NCBI GenBank assembly: GCA_036023115.1
Contig: JAYKKT010000064.1
Location: 10,987,001-11,051,000 of the forward strand
DNA length: 64,000 nucleotides
Direction of reading: 5' to 3'
From: Brasenia schreberi
Taxonomy: Eukaryota > Streptophyta > Magnoliopsida > Nymphaeales > Cabombaceae
Below the pieces are notes generated by a model. That model made no database searches. It worked only from the letters and a program-made list of their open reading frames with translations, and was not told where the DNA came from. Every line of letters begins with the position of its first letter. Position 1 is the first letter of the stretch. Shown in pieces: positions 1-13,099 of this stretch. Position numbers and translations under genes: made by a program.

Positions 1-180
1 AGTACTCCAGCGTGTGTCCGCCACGTTCTACGAGCAATACCCGAAATTCCTCCGGGAGAGTCGTAGCCAGGGGGCACCCAGCCGTGCCCCCTCCCACGAT
101 GATGAAGTAGTACGTTTCCTCCTGGCGCGGGAACCCCGTTGCGTTGTAGATGAAGCTTGGATGGTCCGGCTGGGACTTCC
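1..180 (-). CDS. HOTHEAD-like GMC oxidoreductase, one exon, partial
   Basis: Read on the minus strand, this stretch is one open frame encoding PSFIYNATGFP, a Tyr-rich linker, then IIVGGGTAGCPLATTL and VLLVERGG. This is the FAD-binding Rossmann start (GxGxxG with the following acidic residue) of glucose-methanol-choline oxidoreductases, in the form typical of plant HOTHEAD and mandelonitrile-lyase-like proteins. These are usually secreted flavoproteins; HOTHEAD acts in cuticular fatty-acid oxidation. The exon opens just after a TTGCAG splice acceptor (minus strand, 181-187) with two bases of a split codon, and runs off the window at base 1. The first exon with the signal peptide was not found in the next 400 bases: an ATG-started frame there closes early and has no matching donor. 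It could be a gene or a pseudogene fragment; the exon itself has no break. Confidence 0.75.
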
Positions 181-187
181 CTGCAAG

Positions 188-2470
188 AAATACGAAAAGA
201 TTATCAATTAGCACAAGTAACAAAGAAATTGTATTGCATCTCGGTGGCAAAGAAGGGAGTCGATGGCCGGAGAAGACGAGAAACAACAGAAATTATTTTC
301 TTGGAATTCTTGGGTAGCAAGGAGGGTCTGAAATTTCAAAGAGGAGAAAGGCGCCGAGAGTCCTTTTTATCGGGGTCATAACTCCTATGGATTCAATCGG
401 GTTATGGGTTTCTTGTTATGGATCTGGATCCGAACCAAATACAGGTAGGTTTACATCCGATTTGAATTGCATATACCGGTCTACAAGGGTTTGATTCCGG
501 GTCCAGTTTAGTTCTGGTTTCATTTGAAAAAAACATTCATTTAAGGTAGGATTTTGGAACCAGAACCAAAATATGGTTTGGAACCTTTGGTTCAAATTGG
601 GGGTCAGTTCGGGTCTGGTTCGAACCATGAGGCCGGTCCAACCAGAGGGCGTACTTCCATCCCTAAAACAAAAGTTGAATCCCCATCTTCCTTTCAGTTA
701 ATCTTAGTGATTTTCAGACTTCATTAGCTAGTTGTGGTGTGCAATTTTAGGGGGGAAATTTTGAATAACATCAAACCAAGCGAGAGCACGCACACACAAC
801 CCAAGTGTAGCAAAGGTAGCATAGCCCACGGCTGAATCCAATGGACTATATAGTACAAAGACTACGATATGGGGGTTCTTGCGCACCCCATCCTAAACAT
901 TTTGTGTGATACAAAAATGGCCATGGAATAACTGCTAAAAATTTATAGACGGCGAACGAATCCAAGAAGGAAATGCTCAAACCTGACCAGAGATTGTTAG
1001 GTCACATTTTATTGCATATGCATGTCAAAGAACAATTCATGTTCTTTATCACGCTTCATATTTCTTTGTTTTGATTCACCATTTTCTTCATTTTTTGTTT
1101 ATTGAGTGAAAGATGATGATTCTTGAACTTGTTCACGAGTTCAGTTCTTCTGTTAGGCTTTTCCTGTCGATGTGCAGAGTTCGATTCTCCGGTGATTTAA
1201 ACTAATTTTATGATAATCTGGCTAGATGGAATAGATAATACATCCGGGTTTAACTGATATGGACTTGTATTCGAATTAAGTGAACTTTTATTTAAATTTG
1301 TGGTGAGGGAAAGCATAATCGACGACCACGGGATTGGGTCGCCGGAGTTCAATTCTCTGGCGTTGCATCCATGGTCATTCATGATCCACCATCTCACAGT
1401 ATTCCTTGTCGTTAAAAGTGGCGATGTAATTCTAGTAGCTCATTGGCAGAGATAGACGTGATATGAGGCGTGCTAGGGAACTGATTTTCGACACCAACAA
1501 TTATACAAGAAAAGCAAGCCCTAACCAAACTCTTGGATAACTTCAAGATGTCATTATCATATTTTAGTTTAGTTTTAGTTTGAGTTTAAAATAGCTTGAA
1601 ACCAGTAATTGTATTAAAAATAAAATATTATGAGAAAATTTTAAAAGAAAATGAAACTGATAGTTTAAAACTGATTATGATTTATAAAAGGTCAAAGTGA
1701 TGAAGCATAGGACACTCTAAGTCGAAGCAGAACTTGGAGATGGAGATGATGAAAATGAAGGTGTTGGATGGGCGAATCCAACTATGGAGGAGAAAGATGG
1801 AGGAGATGATGATGATTCTCACTAGATTACAATGTATTTATTAATTATGATCAACGTTGTCGATGATTGTAATTTATTTTAACTTTATAACATTATGGTA
1901 TTGGTGATTGTAAGTTGTGACTTTATAACTTTGTTGTTTACTAATTAAAGGTATTCAATATTCACGTTATGGTACGGATGCTTGTTCATTATAAGATGTT
2001 ATTTAATTTTGTTATTCTCTTCTCATAATCCGTTTCAAATTAAGTTTTTTTGGATTCAATTTTGTTTAATGTTCATTGTGTTATATATGTTTTGTTCATT
2101 AATTTCAATTATATGTATTTTTTTTGAATTTTAAAATTTTTTTAAATTTTTTATCAACAAATAGAAATTTAAATCGTACCATACGATATAGTACGATAAG
2201 ACACTGATATGGTTTTTATGACATTTGTTCTTGCTAATGAACCGAGCTGCTTGCAATTGGCGTCTGATCATCATGTCCCCGGCTGGTCGGGTTCGTCAAA
2301 GCATCCAACCTAAACGTGAACATCACATATTCTGCTCGGTCTGCTCATGCAAAGCTTCGTTACTACTTGATGAAAGTTTATATGCCAAGTACGCAGTGGT
2401 AAACTGGCAGGGATCTCTGACCGACTCCCATGATACATGTGGTAAGCATGCATGTATATAAAAGGTTTCG
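188..2470. other. Intergenic, no gene recognised
   Basis: No convincing coding region. Bases 410-650 are rich in short GGTTC/GAACC words, and similar wording recurs near 27440-27560, 31740-31870 and 62940-63010. Bases 1550-2150 are AT-rich. A cluster of overlapping GTAC/CGATA words at about 2168-2200 resembles the core of the hAT-type MITE at 33424-33712. The 78-codon frame at 2225-2461 has no family features. Confidence 0.5.
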
Positions 2471-2710
2471 GCCTCCGGTTGAAACTAAAAAAAAAAAAAA
2501 AATTATATGCTGAGTGACATACTCAGAACTGAAGGATTAACTTTCTCAATATCAAGTGATATAAATCAAAATCCAAAGGTCCACTACGTTTCAGCATCAA
2601 TGCTCTAAAAGCAAGGAATACAATAACAAAGTAATATTAAAATAACCCAAAATATTTTTGAAAAACACAAAAAGTTAGGAAACTTTAATTGCACTTTTGC
2701 TCTCGCTAGG
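2471..2710. other. 3' flank of the GRAS gene
   Basis: An A-rich stretch (A16 near 2487-2502) and AT-rich sequence directly follow the stop codon of the minus-strand GRAS gene. It probably contains the 3' UTR. No clear polyadenylation signal was assigned. Confidence 0.35.
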
Positions 2711-4141
2711 CTATATTGGTATCCAGGCAGTGGCAAAGACAACATTGTGGCCTTTCCATGTCAAAACCAGATCATCGTCTTCCTTCTTCATTCCCCAACC
2801 AGCAGCATGCTCCTCCATCAACCCCTTCACCTCTGCAACTGTCTCTTCACTAAAACCAATGTTGTGAAATGAAGCTCTCTCCATCCTTTGCACCCACCTT
2901 GCCTTAGACTCCAGCCTCTCTATTCTCCTTTCTCCTTCGAATGCAATAATATTCTCTATCTTACGGCAGATATCAGCCTCGTACTCTATTCTTTGCTTGC
3001 TCTCTCTAGGAAGAAACGTGTCCACAGCATCAAAAGGGATCCACAGATAATTAAAGGCTGATTTAAGCCTTGCTACCAAGTTGGTAGAAGTCAAATCTGC
3101 ATCTTCATCAACAAGAGTTACAATGGTTGGTTCCATCCTTCTGATCTCCTTCAGTATCTCAAATCTGAGAGAATTTGAAGCCAATGAATTACCGGAATCG
3201 TTACAAGCAGTTAGTTGAAAACCAGCTGAGGAGTTCCAGTTATAATCTAGCGTTTCATCTGGAATATAATGCAACGCCATCTGACAATTGACAACAAGAG
3301 CTTCCTCCGCCATGCAATCCATCCTTTGATTCATGAGGTCTAGCCTTTGATTTCGCAATTCATTGATCAAAGATGGGACCCCATCAAAGGGAACCACTGT
3401 GAATTCAAGCCTGACACCCCGCGAGTGTGCAAAATTGATGAGCCTAATGCCTAGTTCGTCATATGACATGTTGATTTCCGTCAAGACACCGGATATTGCA
3501 CCGGAGAGTACCTTCAATCGGATGAAGGGAGTATGTTCCATCCTATTGGAGAGAGAGTCTATTAAAGTCGGCCATTGCATGCAGTGAGATAGACTGAGGT
3601 CTATAATCCGAACTACAGAAAAGCTCTCCACTGCTTCAACAATGATGGCATTGGCCGCAGAGAATCCGAACCGGTACCAAGGAGTGAGATCAAGGAATCC
3701 AGCGAATTCGATCACACTGAGCCGCCGGAGTGGGAGCTGCATGCGGCGTAGGAGATGCTGAAGGAAGTAAGGAGGAGTTGCACTGCCATTTTGGGCGGCG
3801 CGCATGATGAGTGCTCGCAGGAATGCAGCAGTGAGGCGCTGAGTGGAATCACCATCTGGTGAGGCAATGTTGTTTAAGACCCAAAGGATTTGCTGAGCTG
3901 AAGTTAAATCGTGCGTCTCAAGAGCAGTGGCACAGTGGATCAGCAGCTGCTCCATGCAGCCGGATCCCGTAGCCCGGCCGCCGCTGCCTCCTCCGTAGAA
4001 GTAGTCGAAAGGTAAGGTAAAACGGGGTTGAGTGGCTGTGAGGATGGTATCCGGTTTGCTGGTTTCCAGAGAAGGTTGGATATAGAAAGAGAGTGCATTC
4101 TTGGGTGATGGTGCAAACTGCAATGCTGGTACCAGTTCCAT
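2711..4141 (-). CDS. SCL32: GRAS-family transcription factor, SCARECROW-LIKE 32 type
   Basis: A single uninterrupted 476-codon frame, intronless as is usual for GRAS genes. A short variable N terminus (1-60, with a GGGSGG run) precedes leucine heptad region I (about 62-115, beginning CMEQLLIHCATALE). The VHIID motif is present as VRIID (177-181), followed by the family's HCMQWPTLIDSL stretch. Leucine heptad II follows, then the PFYRE region (about 365-400) and a C-terminal SAW domain (416-476) that begins WVQRMERASF and ends FATAWIPI. GRAS proteins are nuclear regulators that act through protein partners. The SHR/SCL32 branch is linked to meristem and radial patterning; that role is known from the family, not shown here. 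The start is the first ATG of the frame and fits family length. Assignment to SCL32 rather than another SHR-branch member is from recognition of the sequence and less certain than GRAS membership. Confidence 0.88.
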   Translation of the reverse strand: MELVPALQFAPSPKNALSFYIQPSLETSKPDTILTATQPRFTLPFDYFYGGGSGGRATGSGCMEQLLIHCATALETHDLTSAQQILWVLNNIASPDGDSTQRLTAAFLRALIMRAAQNGSATPPYFLQHLLRRMQLPLRRLSVIEFAGFLDLTPWYRFGFSAANAIIVEAVESFSVVRIIDLSLSHCMQWPTLIDSLSNRMEHTPFIRLKVLSGAISGVLTEINMSYDELGIRLINFAHSRGVRLEFTVVPFDGVPSLINELRNQRLDLMNQRMDCMAEEALVVNCQMALHYIPDETLDYNWNSSAGFQLTACNDSGNSLASNSLRFEILKEIRRMEPTIVTLVDEDADLTSTNLVARLKSAFNYLWIPFDAVDTFLPRESKQRIEYEADICRKIENIIAFEGERRIERLESKARWVQRMERASFHNIGFSEETVAEVKGLMEEHAAGWGMKKEDDDLVLTWKGHNVVFATAWIPI

Positions 4142-5919
<1,778 letters not shown>

Positions 5920-6203
5920 TACTGAGCTTGCCAAATCAACCATATTCACCAGCAGAAATGGGAAAGCTTAGTTCTGATCTTTACGTAGAGATTGAGAGGC
6001 AGAAACTGTATACCACGAAATGGGTAATGTACCTAAGATTTACGCCTGCCGTATCTGAAGTCTACAGTGAAAAGGGTACACCATGCACATTGAATGAGCT
6101 TTTAGCCTACGGTCCTTTATGTACGTTTCTACACGCACACTTATTCCATTGTCCCATTCATTTCATACTCATCACGTACACGCTCATGCACACAACGCAT
6201 ATA

Positions 6204-6206
<3 letters not shown>

Positions 6207-6291
<85 letters not shown>
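6207..6291. repeat. (AT)n microsatellite
   Basis: About 85 bases of uninterrupted AT dinucleotide, lying within the L1 relic just before its zinc-binding region. Confidence 0.97.
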
Positions 6292-6294
<3 letters not shown>

Positions 6295-7242
6295 GTTAGC
6301 CAAAATAGAAGTACTATGCAAAGTTTTGGTGGGGCAATGGAACGGAAAAGAGAAAGATACATTGGGCTTCATGGGGAAAGCTTTGATGATCCAAAAAAGT
6401 GGAGAGGTATGGGATTCAAGTATTTCCAAGCATTGAATCTAGGCATGCTCTCAAAGCAAGAGCGGAGGCTTATTACGGATCCGGGAGTCTTGAGGCTAAA
6501 ATACTTCGAGCTAAATACCATTCTAATTTTTCTTTTCTAAAGCAAAAGGAGGGTGGAATCCATCATTAACATGGAGAAGCATCATCAGGGTAGGAAAATC
6601 TTGGAGAAAGGCATAATTAAGAGAGTTTGGGGATGGAAGCATAGTTGATATATTGGAGGATGAGCACGATGAATTGAAGATAGTATTGAGAGAGAGTAAT
6701 GATAATGGTCATTATCAAGAGTTAAAAGAGCTAGCTCCATTGTGGCAGCAAATTTGGCATTGCAAAGTGTCCCCAAAGGTTCATTTGTTCTTATGAAAAG
6801 CCTGCAGGAACCTGTTGCCTACAAAGGAGAATCTAGTCGCCCCAGGCTTAGATATTCAATGAGGGTGCTATTTGTGTAATTGGCAAATCAGTGAAACCAT
6901 TGAAAATCTGCTATTTGATTGCCAGTATGTTTGAACCTCTTTTCCTACCGAGTTGCATCAAGAAGTTAATGCCACATATTTGAGGAATGGCTTTAATATC
7001 TCAGCTTTTCGCAAAATCGAATGAAAGGAAAAGAGACTTAATGAGCATGATTTGGTATAGGTTGGTACCAAGGAAATCTGAAATGGCAAGGTAAACAAAT
7101 TGCATATCCGAGCAGTGTCCTCTTTAAATCAGCTTGAAAACTTCAAGAAATACAGAAAGGAATTAAATAAAGGTTTCAAATTCATCACAGGGAGAATATA
7201 CATTGGCAGAAACCGATTACAGGCTTTTTAAAAATATAGACT

Positions 7243-7719
7243 ATGCAGAGAATAAAGGAATTAGTGGATGCTGGTATTGGAACCCTTATCAGAGCTCACA
7301 TGGGACACTTCATTATTGGCAAAGTCCAGTATGTTAGATATAAAATAAATCCTTACTGCGGTGAATTACTTGCAAAAAAGGAGGGGCTCACCTTGGCTAT
7401 TTGGCAAGGTACAATAGAAAGTGATTCGTTGCAGGAGATAAAGGCAATCAGTGGTGTCGAAGAGAACAAATCCCTGGAAGGAAACATTCTTCGAGACAAT
7501 TTTTCGATTGCTAGTTGTTTCTATTGCTTTCATCAATCTTTGGTATTTCGCTGCTCTAACAGATCGGCTGATGCTATAGTCAATTATGCTAAACAACACC
7601 AGTCTTGTACTTGGGAAGAGGAGCCACCTCAATTTTTAGTTCCCTTTTGTTTGATTCTGAGTATGGATGAAATATCTGTTACCATAAAAAAAATGCATAG
7701 CTCTGACCGACCTATTTGA
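7243..7719 (+). pseudogene. RNase H domain of the L1 relic, frame still open
   Basis: A 158-codon frame reads as the plant LINE RNase H domain. It has IRAHMGHFI in place of the usual IRDHxGxF, then GELLAKKEGLTLA, IESDSLQEI, and near the end SADAIVNYAKQH followed by EEPPQFL. In this family the Glu of the AELLA/GELLA helix and the Asp of ESDS are catalytic, and both are kept. The N-terminal strand with the first catalytic Asp is not clear. It follows the zinc-binding region of the same relic, so it is the tail of ORF2 rather than a host gene. The open frame may be chance survival. Confidence 0.6.
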
Positions 7720-8654
7720 TCATTTTGAGCAAATAGATGCATTTCATGTTTAATTTTTTGATCATTATCTAGAGCATGTTTTTGGTTCAACAAAGTGGGT
7801 AGCACCTAACAAGAATTAAATGCATAGTTCTCTCTCTCTCCCATATATGTTGTGTATGTTTGTGGGTGTTTGTGTGTGTATTTGAAAAGGTTTTGAATCG
7901 ATGACAATGGCTCTGCAGTGCTCCACGTACTTCACAGGGTGTCTCATTCTCTTGTCTTCCTTACTGTTGACTGTTAATCCCCGCAAGTAATAGTTATATA
8001 TTGCTGTTCTCAGCTGAAACAAGTTCTTAATTTATTCTTTGCACATGGGCTTCTTAGTGAAGGATATTTCTTTTGTTTATATATGCTCTTTTGGTAATAT
8101 TTGATGTTTGAATGCACAATAAAGCTGACCATTGATTTTCGCATAAATTCCTCCAGATCCACAAACGACATGCTTGATCACAGCCTCAGAATTAGCACTT
8201 TGTCCTTAATCCTTGGATCTTAAGCCCAGGAATAATATCAGTTAATATTATATTCTTAGTCTCTTCAAACCTTAGAAGTACATGCTTTTCCCTACGTGCT
8301 TTCTTGGGATTCTTTCAGTCCTATTCTCTATGCTCCATGATTTTCAAAACCCTAGATAGGACAATCTTAATTCAAATGGATAAAGATACTCTTCCAAAGT
8401 AGTCTGCTGCGAGTTAAAATCAAACAGATAACAACAGCCTGGAGCTTTTGTTACTATAGGATGTGACCGCAGTGGTGAAAAGGGCTGGTTGGGGTTGCAG
8501 CAAATGAACCAAGAATTGAACTTTTGATGCAGAAAAAGGACCGGAGCGCAAATCATATGAAGCAAAAAGGGGGTTAGCTGACTGTTACCACTATATGTTT
8601 TTTCCGTTCAGAGATGAATTTGAAATTCTATAATGTCACATGCATCTCCCTCTT

Positions 8655-8688
8655 CTCTCTCTATATATAAATATATATAGAGAGAGAG
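8655..8688. repeat. CT-AT-AG palindrome
   Basis: A near-perfect inverted repeat in which a CT run and TATATA are followed by ATATAT and an AG run. It could fold into a hairpin and is probably a microsatellite by-product. Confidence 0.7.
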
Positions 8689-8905
8689 AATAATCCGTGT
8701 AGAAAAATCCATACTTAAATCCACTTTATCATTGGTGAACGGTTGAGGTGATCAAATGAAAAGAATTAAATACTGTAAAAAGTAAAACAAATATTTTTCA
8801 CTTTTATATTTAAATCTCTACCATTAATTGTTCCAATCAAACGGTAGAAATGTTTAAGTGGGTATGAATATAAATGGGTGTGTGCATTATCATTTTCTCT
8901 CTTCC
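8689..8905. mobile_element. Candidate MITE with degenerate long inverted repeats
   Basis: The two halves are roughly inverted copies. The left half has GAGAGAATAAT, CATACTTAAATCCACT and AACGGTTGA; the reverse complement of the right half has GAGAGAAAATGATAAT, CATACCCACTTAAA and ACCGTTTGA in the same order. No clear target duplication was found because the flanks are simple repeats. Confidence 0.35.
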
Positions 8906-9175
8906 TCATATATACTTACATATATATACACCCTTAGCCACATTTCTTGATTTCATTATCTTTGATATATATTTAGAAAGAGATATATACTAGACTCTCA
9001 TTCATACTAGATCATATGGATGGTCTAGTTAAAAAACGTAAAAGATGTTTGTTTTAGGAAAAGATAAAAGTGCAAAGTACATTATATAGCTTTTCACTTT
9101 TTGATTTTTTTCTAAAATATATATCAATGCAATCTTATGGTCTTGATTAACATTATTGAGCTAGCACGCATATAA

Positions 9176-9176
<1 letters not shown>

Positions 9177-9235
<59 letters not shown>
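9177..9235. repeat. (TA)n microsatellite
   Basis: An uninterrupted TA run of about 59 bases. Confidence 0.95.
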
Positions 9236-9240
<5 letters not shown>

Positions 9241-9730
9241 AATATATGCATATATACATGGTAGATCATTTAGGGGATATGTATCCATGAGAATGATCAG
9301 ATGATTAGGGTCCAGTAGTTTATACTATGAGGATATCCTTGCATTCCTTATATATATATATAGATACACATATATATTGTGGGTTAGGCTAGATCCAAAT
9401 CTGCCCACCCAAAATGACCGATAACGCCCCATTTTGGGCGTTACTAGAATCATGGTGGACACTATAACTGCCCACCACCACCACAAATCATCATTTTTAT
9501 GATAAATCTTGTGTGGTCGAGACTCACAAAAAGTCTATGTTGTTTAGCAGCTTTGAAAGGAACCGGATAAGAGGTGAAATTCGGATAAGAGGTGAAATTG
9601 TCAGGGGGTGGCCAGAATCAGGTAATTTCATATCCTTATTTTCATATTTCATTTTTCTTTCAATTCTTGATGAAAAACTCATTGATGAGCATCAATATGG
9701 GTTTGGGTTGGAAGAATTTGATGTGGTATA

Positions 9731-10174
9731 TGATGTATTACGTCAATGTCCGGCTTTTGAACTGCAATGTCCTCAACGGGTTTCTCCAATAGCTCCCGAC
9801 GGCTTCCGGTTGCGCAACGGATGACCTTTGTTTGTTGAAGACGAAGAGAAGAAGACACAAAGAGAGGTATGTGTTTTTTCGGTTTCCCACAAGCAATTTT
9901 TAAGAGAGATTTTCTATTTTTCATTATATTTTTCTATATGTTGCTTTGTGTGATGCTATGTATTTATAGAGCAACGCCTAACTCCTCCTCCCTAATATCC
10001 AAGCTAGGCTTTCCATTCTAGATCCCTTATCTAGTTGTTACAGAACTCATCTATAACCGCCTCCACGGGAAATGACTAGATAGTCGATCTAGCCATTCCC
10101 ATGAAACTATCGAAAATGACTAGTTTCTCGACTTAACATCTCTCACTTAGCCATTCGAGCTAAATGATCTAACA
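9731..10174 (-). repeat. Left (3') LTR of the minus-strand Copia element
   Basis: Bases 9731-9955 align with 26626-26855, sharing TGATGTATT, CGTCAATGT, a GACACAAAGAGAGGTATGTG block and TTGCTTTGTG. On the minus strand both LTRs appear to open with TGTTAGATC (ends at 10174 and 27162). A minus-strand TATAAATA lies at 9961-9968, suitable for the LTR promoter. The middle of the two LTRs no longer aligns. Confidence 0.7.
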
Positions 10175-10289
10175 TACTGGTTTTTCTCTAACTTTTGCAG
10201 GGTTTTTGTAGTAATATCATTTTATGATTGTTATTGCAATTGTTACTCATTGTGTAGTTTTTTACCTACACAATAATCAAACATATCTC

Positions 10290-10700
10290 AAACCTAACAT
10301 GTTTTGAGAAAAGATCCTCTATTATGCCTTTTGTCAAGGGGTCTGCCAACATATCTTTAGTTGGCATGTAAGATGGATATTTCCTTTCTCATAACTATAT
10401 CATGAACATAGTGATATTTAACCATTATATGCTTGTTTTTGTAGTTATGAGCTTAACTCTTGATTAGAGTAATTACTGTATTGTTGTTATAGTAAATGAC
10501 AACTAATTCGTCAGCTATATTTAGCTTCAAATCATGTATGAAGTAGCTTATCTAGACAACACTTGTTGCAGCCATACAGCAATACACATACTCAGCTTCT
10601 TGTATATGCAACACTACAAAACCTTGTTTCTTACAAGCCCAAGAAACAACTCCACCTCCAAATAAAAATATTTGTCTTGGGGTTGATTTTCTATTGTAGA
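10290..10700 (-). pseudogene. RNase H fragment of the minus-strand Copia element
   Basis: On the minus strand a frame reads NRKST, then IFLFGGGVVSWACKKQ, EAEYVYCC, and finally PTKDMLADPLTKGIIEDLF, which is the C terminus of Copia RNase H. The intervening sequence has stops and shifts. Upstream (higher coordinates) the match stops at about 10700, where foreign sequence begins. Confidence 0.75.
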
Positions 10701-12022
10701 AGTGAAAATTTCACTCCAAGCCTGTGTAGAGACTTGAAGAAAAGTTTTTAACACTACTTCGTGCACGAGCGTGCCAGCTAGTTTCCAAAAACTAACAAAA
10801 TTGTGAATCTAACTTGGCAATTGTGGCTAAGCGGGATCTTTTCGCTTTAGGTCTTCTTAAACCGATACTCAAAGGTCAGACTAAGCACTTTAAGGATTCC
10901 AAATGGGCAGGTGATGTTTCAAATTCAAGTGAAAATAGGGTGTTGACAAGAATAGACTAGTACACTTGGTTTTCAAGTTCAAAATCAATAAGTTCTGAAA
11001 AACAGAAACTGGTTTTGTTTTCAGAAGTTATTTCCTAAATTTGTTTTGAGTAACTTAAAGACCTCCAAAATTCATGAAAAATTTACATGACAGTGCTTGG
11101 AATGTGGAGATTCTAAAATACCTTTTTATTTTAAATTTGGGATTTTGATGATGCAAAATTAAATAGGCAAAATGCCTCTTCTTAGATACACAAAATTGTT
11201 CTATCACAGAAATCCAAAGACCCAAAGATAGGTATCTATCTCAGTGTTCAAAGCTCCAAATTTAGTGCACTTAATCTTGTTGGAAAGCTATGGATATTAT
11301 CTTTCCAATGAACCAAGAATCACTAATTTTGGACAACTGCAGACAGAGTTGTATGATGAATACCTAGGCTTTATTGCAGGAAGACAGAGTTGACAAATAA
11401 TTTTTAGAAATTTTCTTAATCTTGCACAGCTTTTAATACATGGTTGCATGGTCTTAAAATTCTTTAAAATTTTACTGCAAGTGGGCTTGTGTGTGTAGAT
11501 ACAGTGTACAAAATTTTAGAATGATCGAAGTAGCGGTTTGACAATAAAAAATAAAGTAATCAATGTATACAGTGATATTGAAATTAGATTTTCTGGTTTT
11601 TATAACATACGTGATGCAAAACTCACCCAAATTAAAATGCAACAACACAACGTCCCAAATTAAATTGCTAAAAGGAAAGAAATGAAAATATATGTATTAG
11701 CTTAAGCATAGAGGAGATTAGAATATATAGAGTGTTTATAACATATAGAGAGGTAGAATCAAGAACACAAACATATAGAGTGCATAAGCAAGAAATAGAA
11801 ATTTCAGCACCTCTACTTCTTATTACATCATGGGGGGAGACAAAGCTTCATTAATACAACCCCTTTTGAATTGAATATGAAGAAGAGATAGAGATGATTC
11901 AAAGGAGAATGATACTTACACGGATTGCCCAAGGAACGACTCCAAATGGTGGTGCACAACCCTCACCTTTTTCCTTTTTTCACTCACTATTATCTCACTC
12001 AAACTCTCACTTGATTGGCAGC
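10701..12022 (-). mobile_element. Inserted LTR-like block, left part
   Basis: This sequence interrupts the Copia RNase H and contains no recognisable coding domain. With 18302-19003 it forms about 2 kb once the plus-strand Copia is removed. On the minus strand it reads as transcript-like sequence downstream of the TATA box at 18468-18475, including a donor-like CCGTGTAAGTATC near 11925. A solo LTR from an unidentified element is the likeliest reading. No TG..CA ends with matching target duplication could be fixed. Confidence 0.35.
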
Positions 12023-12027
12023 ACTTC
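12023..12027. repeat. Target-site duplication ACTTC (left copy)
   Basis: ACTTC directly precedes the TGT start of the 5' LTR; an identical ACTTC directly follows the 3' LTR at 18297-18301. Confidence 0.93.
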
Positions 12028-12396
12028 TGTCAGTGTAGTATTTTTAAAGTTGTGTTTTAAAGGTGTAGTAAATGTGTAGTATTAGGAATTAGTGTCAGAA
12101 GTCAGTGTCTTATTAGATCAGTCAATATCTTACTGGGTCTCTTGTAAATCAGATCCTAATGGATCAGTTTTTGATCTATTAGGATCTTAAGTTAATTAAG
12201 AACTAATTAGGGGTATAGTGGTCATTTAAGTTAGATTAGGCTTTATATAATCTCTGTTGTAATTAGGGTTAACGTGTAACTGAATAAAGAAAAGAGGTGA
12301 CGACAGGAAGAATACGCCGACCAACCCATTCAATCTTTCTTCCAATGTCTGATTTATTTTCTTCATTTTGTTGAGTGATTTTTCATCAAAACAACA
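12028..12396 (+). repeat. 5' LTR of plus-strand Copia
   Basis: Begins TGTCAGTGTAG and ends AAAACAACA, matching 17928-18296 over its full 369 bases. TATATAATCTC near 12245 is a possible promoter element. Confidence 0.95.
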
Positions 12397-12409
12397 TGAT
12401 ATCATAGCT
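12397..12409 (+). promoter_or_regulatory. Degraded primer-binding site
   Basis: TGATATCATAGC starts at the base after the LTR. The usual Copia site complementary to initiator tRNA-Met is TGGTATCAGAGC, so two substitutions are seen. Confidence 0.75.
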
Positions 12410-13099
12410 TTCTATGAAGATTTAGCAATCAGCTAAAGTCGTCTATCCCTGAAAAACACAAAAGTAAGTAAACTTGTCAGCTTTTAAACGGTTGATGAGA
12501 AAAAACTGCATTATTTCATTATCTGTATAAGAAAACATGCACGTCTAGAACAGACTATTTTGTACATCTCTTGAATCAGCCTTGGTACAGGCCAAATTGT
12601 AAATCGAATCACAAATAAAATCACATTATCAAAAGGATTGGATTGCCAACTGATTTATGTTGTGTGCAAGACGAGTTGGTTGAGTCTCCATTGTATCTCA
12701 AAGGAATCTCATGGATATCTACCTGAACTAGCTTATTGATTCCGACAGTGGCGAAATAAATCTTAAGGAAGTGTATCGACACACCTTGGAGTTATTGTGC
12801 ACAGAATTTGTTTTCTTTGCATAGTGTCATCTTACAGATTGTTGCTTCAATCACCCTCAATTTCTTGTGATCAAGTCAACAACAAATCAAACAGGCTTGC
12901 TAGTAATTAGTCTTAAATTTGTCTTGAATTTTTTCTAACAGTCGTGGTTGACTGAAATCAAATCAGTCATTGATTCTATTGATTCTTGCATTACATAATC
13001 AACAGTAACCTGCAAGTGAAAGCATTATAGATTGAGTTAGCATATACCACACAGTGCATATGCAAATAAACTGATTCAATACCACACAAACTTTGTACC

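Larger units (their letters stand above)
5920..7720 (+). mobile_element. L1-type LINE relic (ORF2 C-terminal part)
   Basis: Read across several frames, this segment follows the order of a plant L1 ORF2 C terminus. A weak match to the late reverse-transcriptase region (KSTIFTSRN near 5925) is followed by an (AT)n tract. From 6310 there is a zinc-binding reverse-transcriptase region with a degraded FWWG, then PKKWRGMGFK, FQALNLGMLSKQ, and later WQQIWHCKVSPKVHLFLWKA and NLLPTKENLV. An RNase H domain follows at 7243-7719. Stops and frameshifts are frequent, so the element is dead. The 5' part (endonuclease and most of the polymerase) is absent and no target duplication was identified. The match before 6300 is the least certain part. 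Confidence 0.75.
7721..9725. other. Intergenic with small repeats
   Basis: No gene is supported. It holds a CT/AT/AG palindrome (8655-8688), a candidate MITE (8689-8905) and a (TA)n tract (9177-9235). Confidence 0.45.

Noticed and set aside
14..211. 65-codon plus-strand frame
   Set aside because: The minus strand of the same bases encodes a clear GMC oxidoreductase exon.
3363..3587. 74-codon plus-strand frame
   Set aside because: Shadow of the GRAS gene on the opposite strand.
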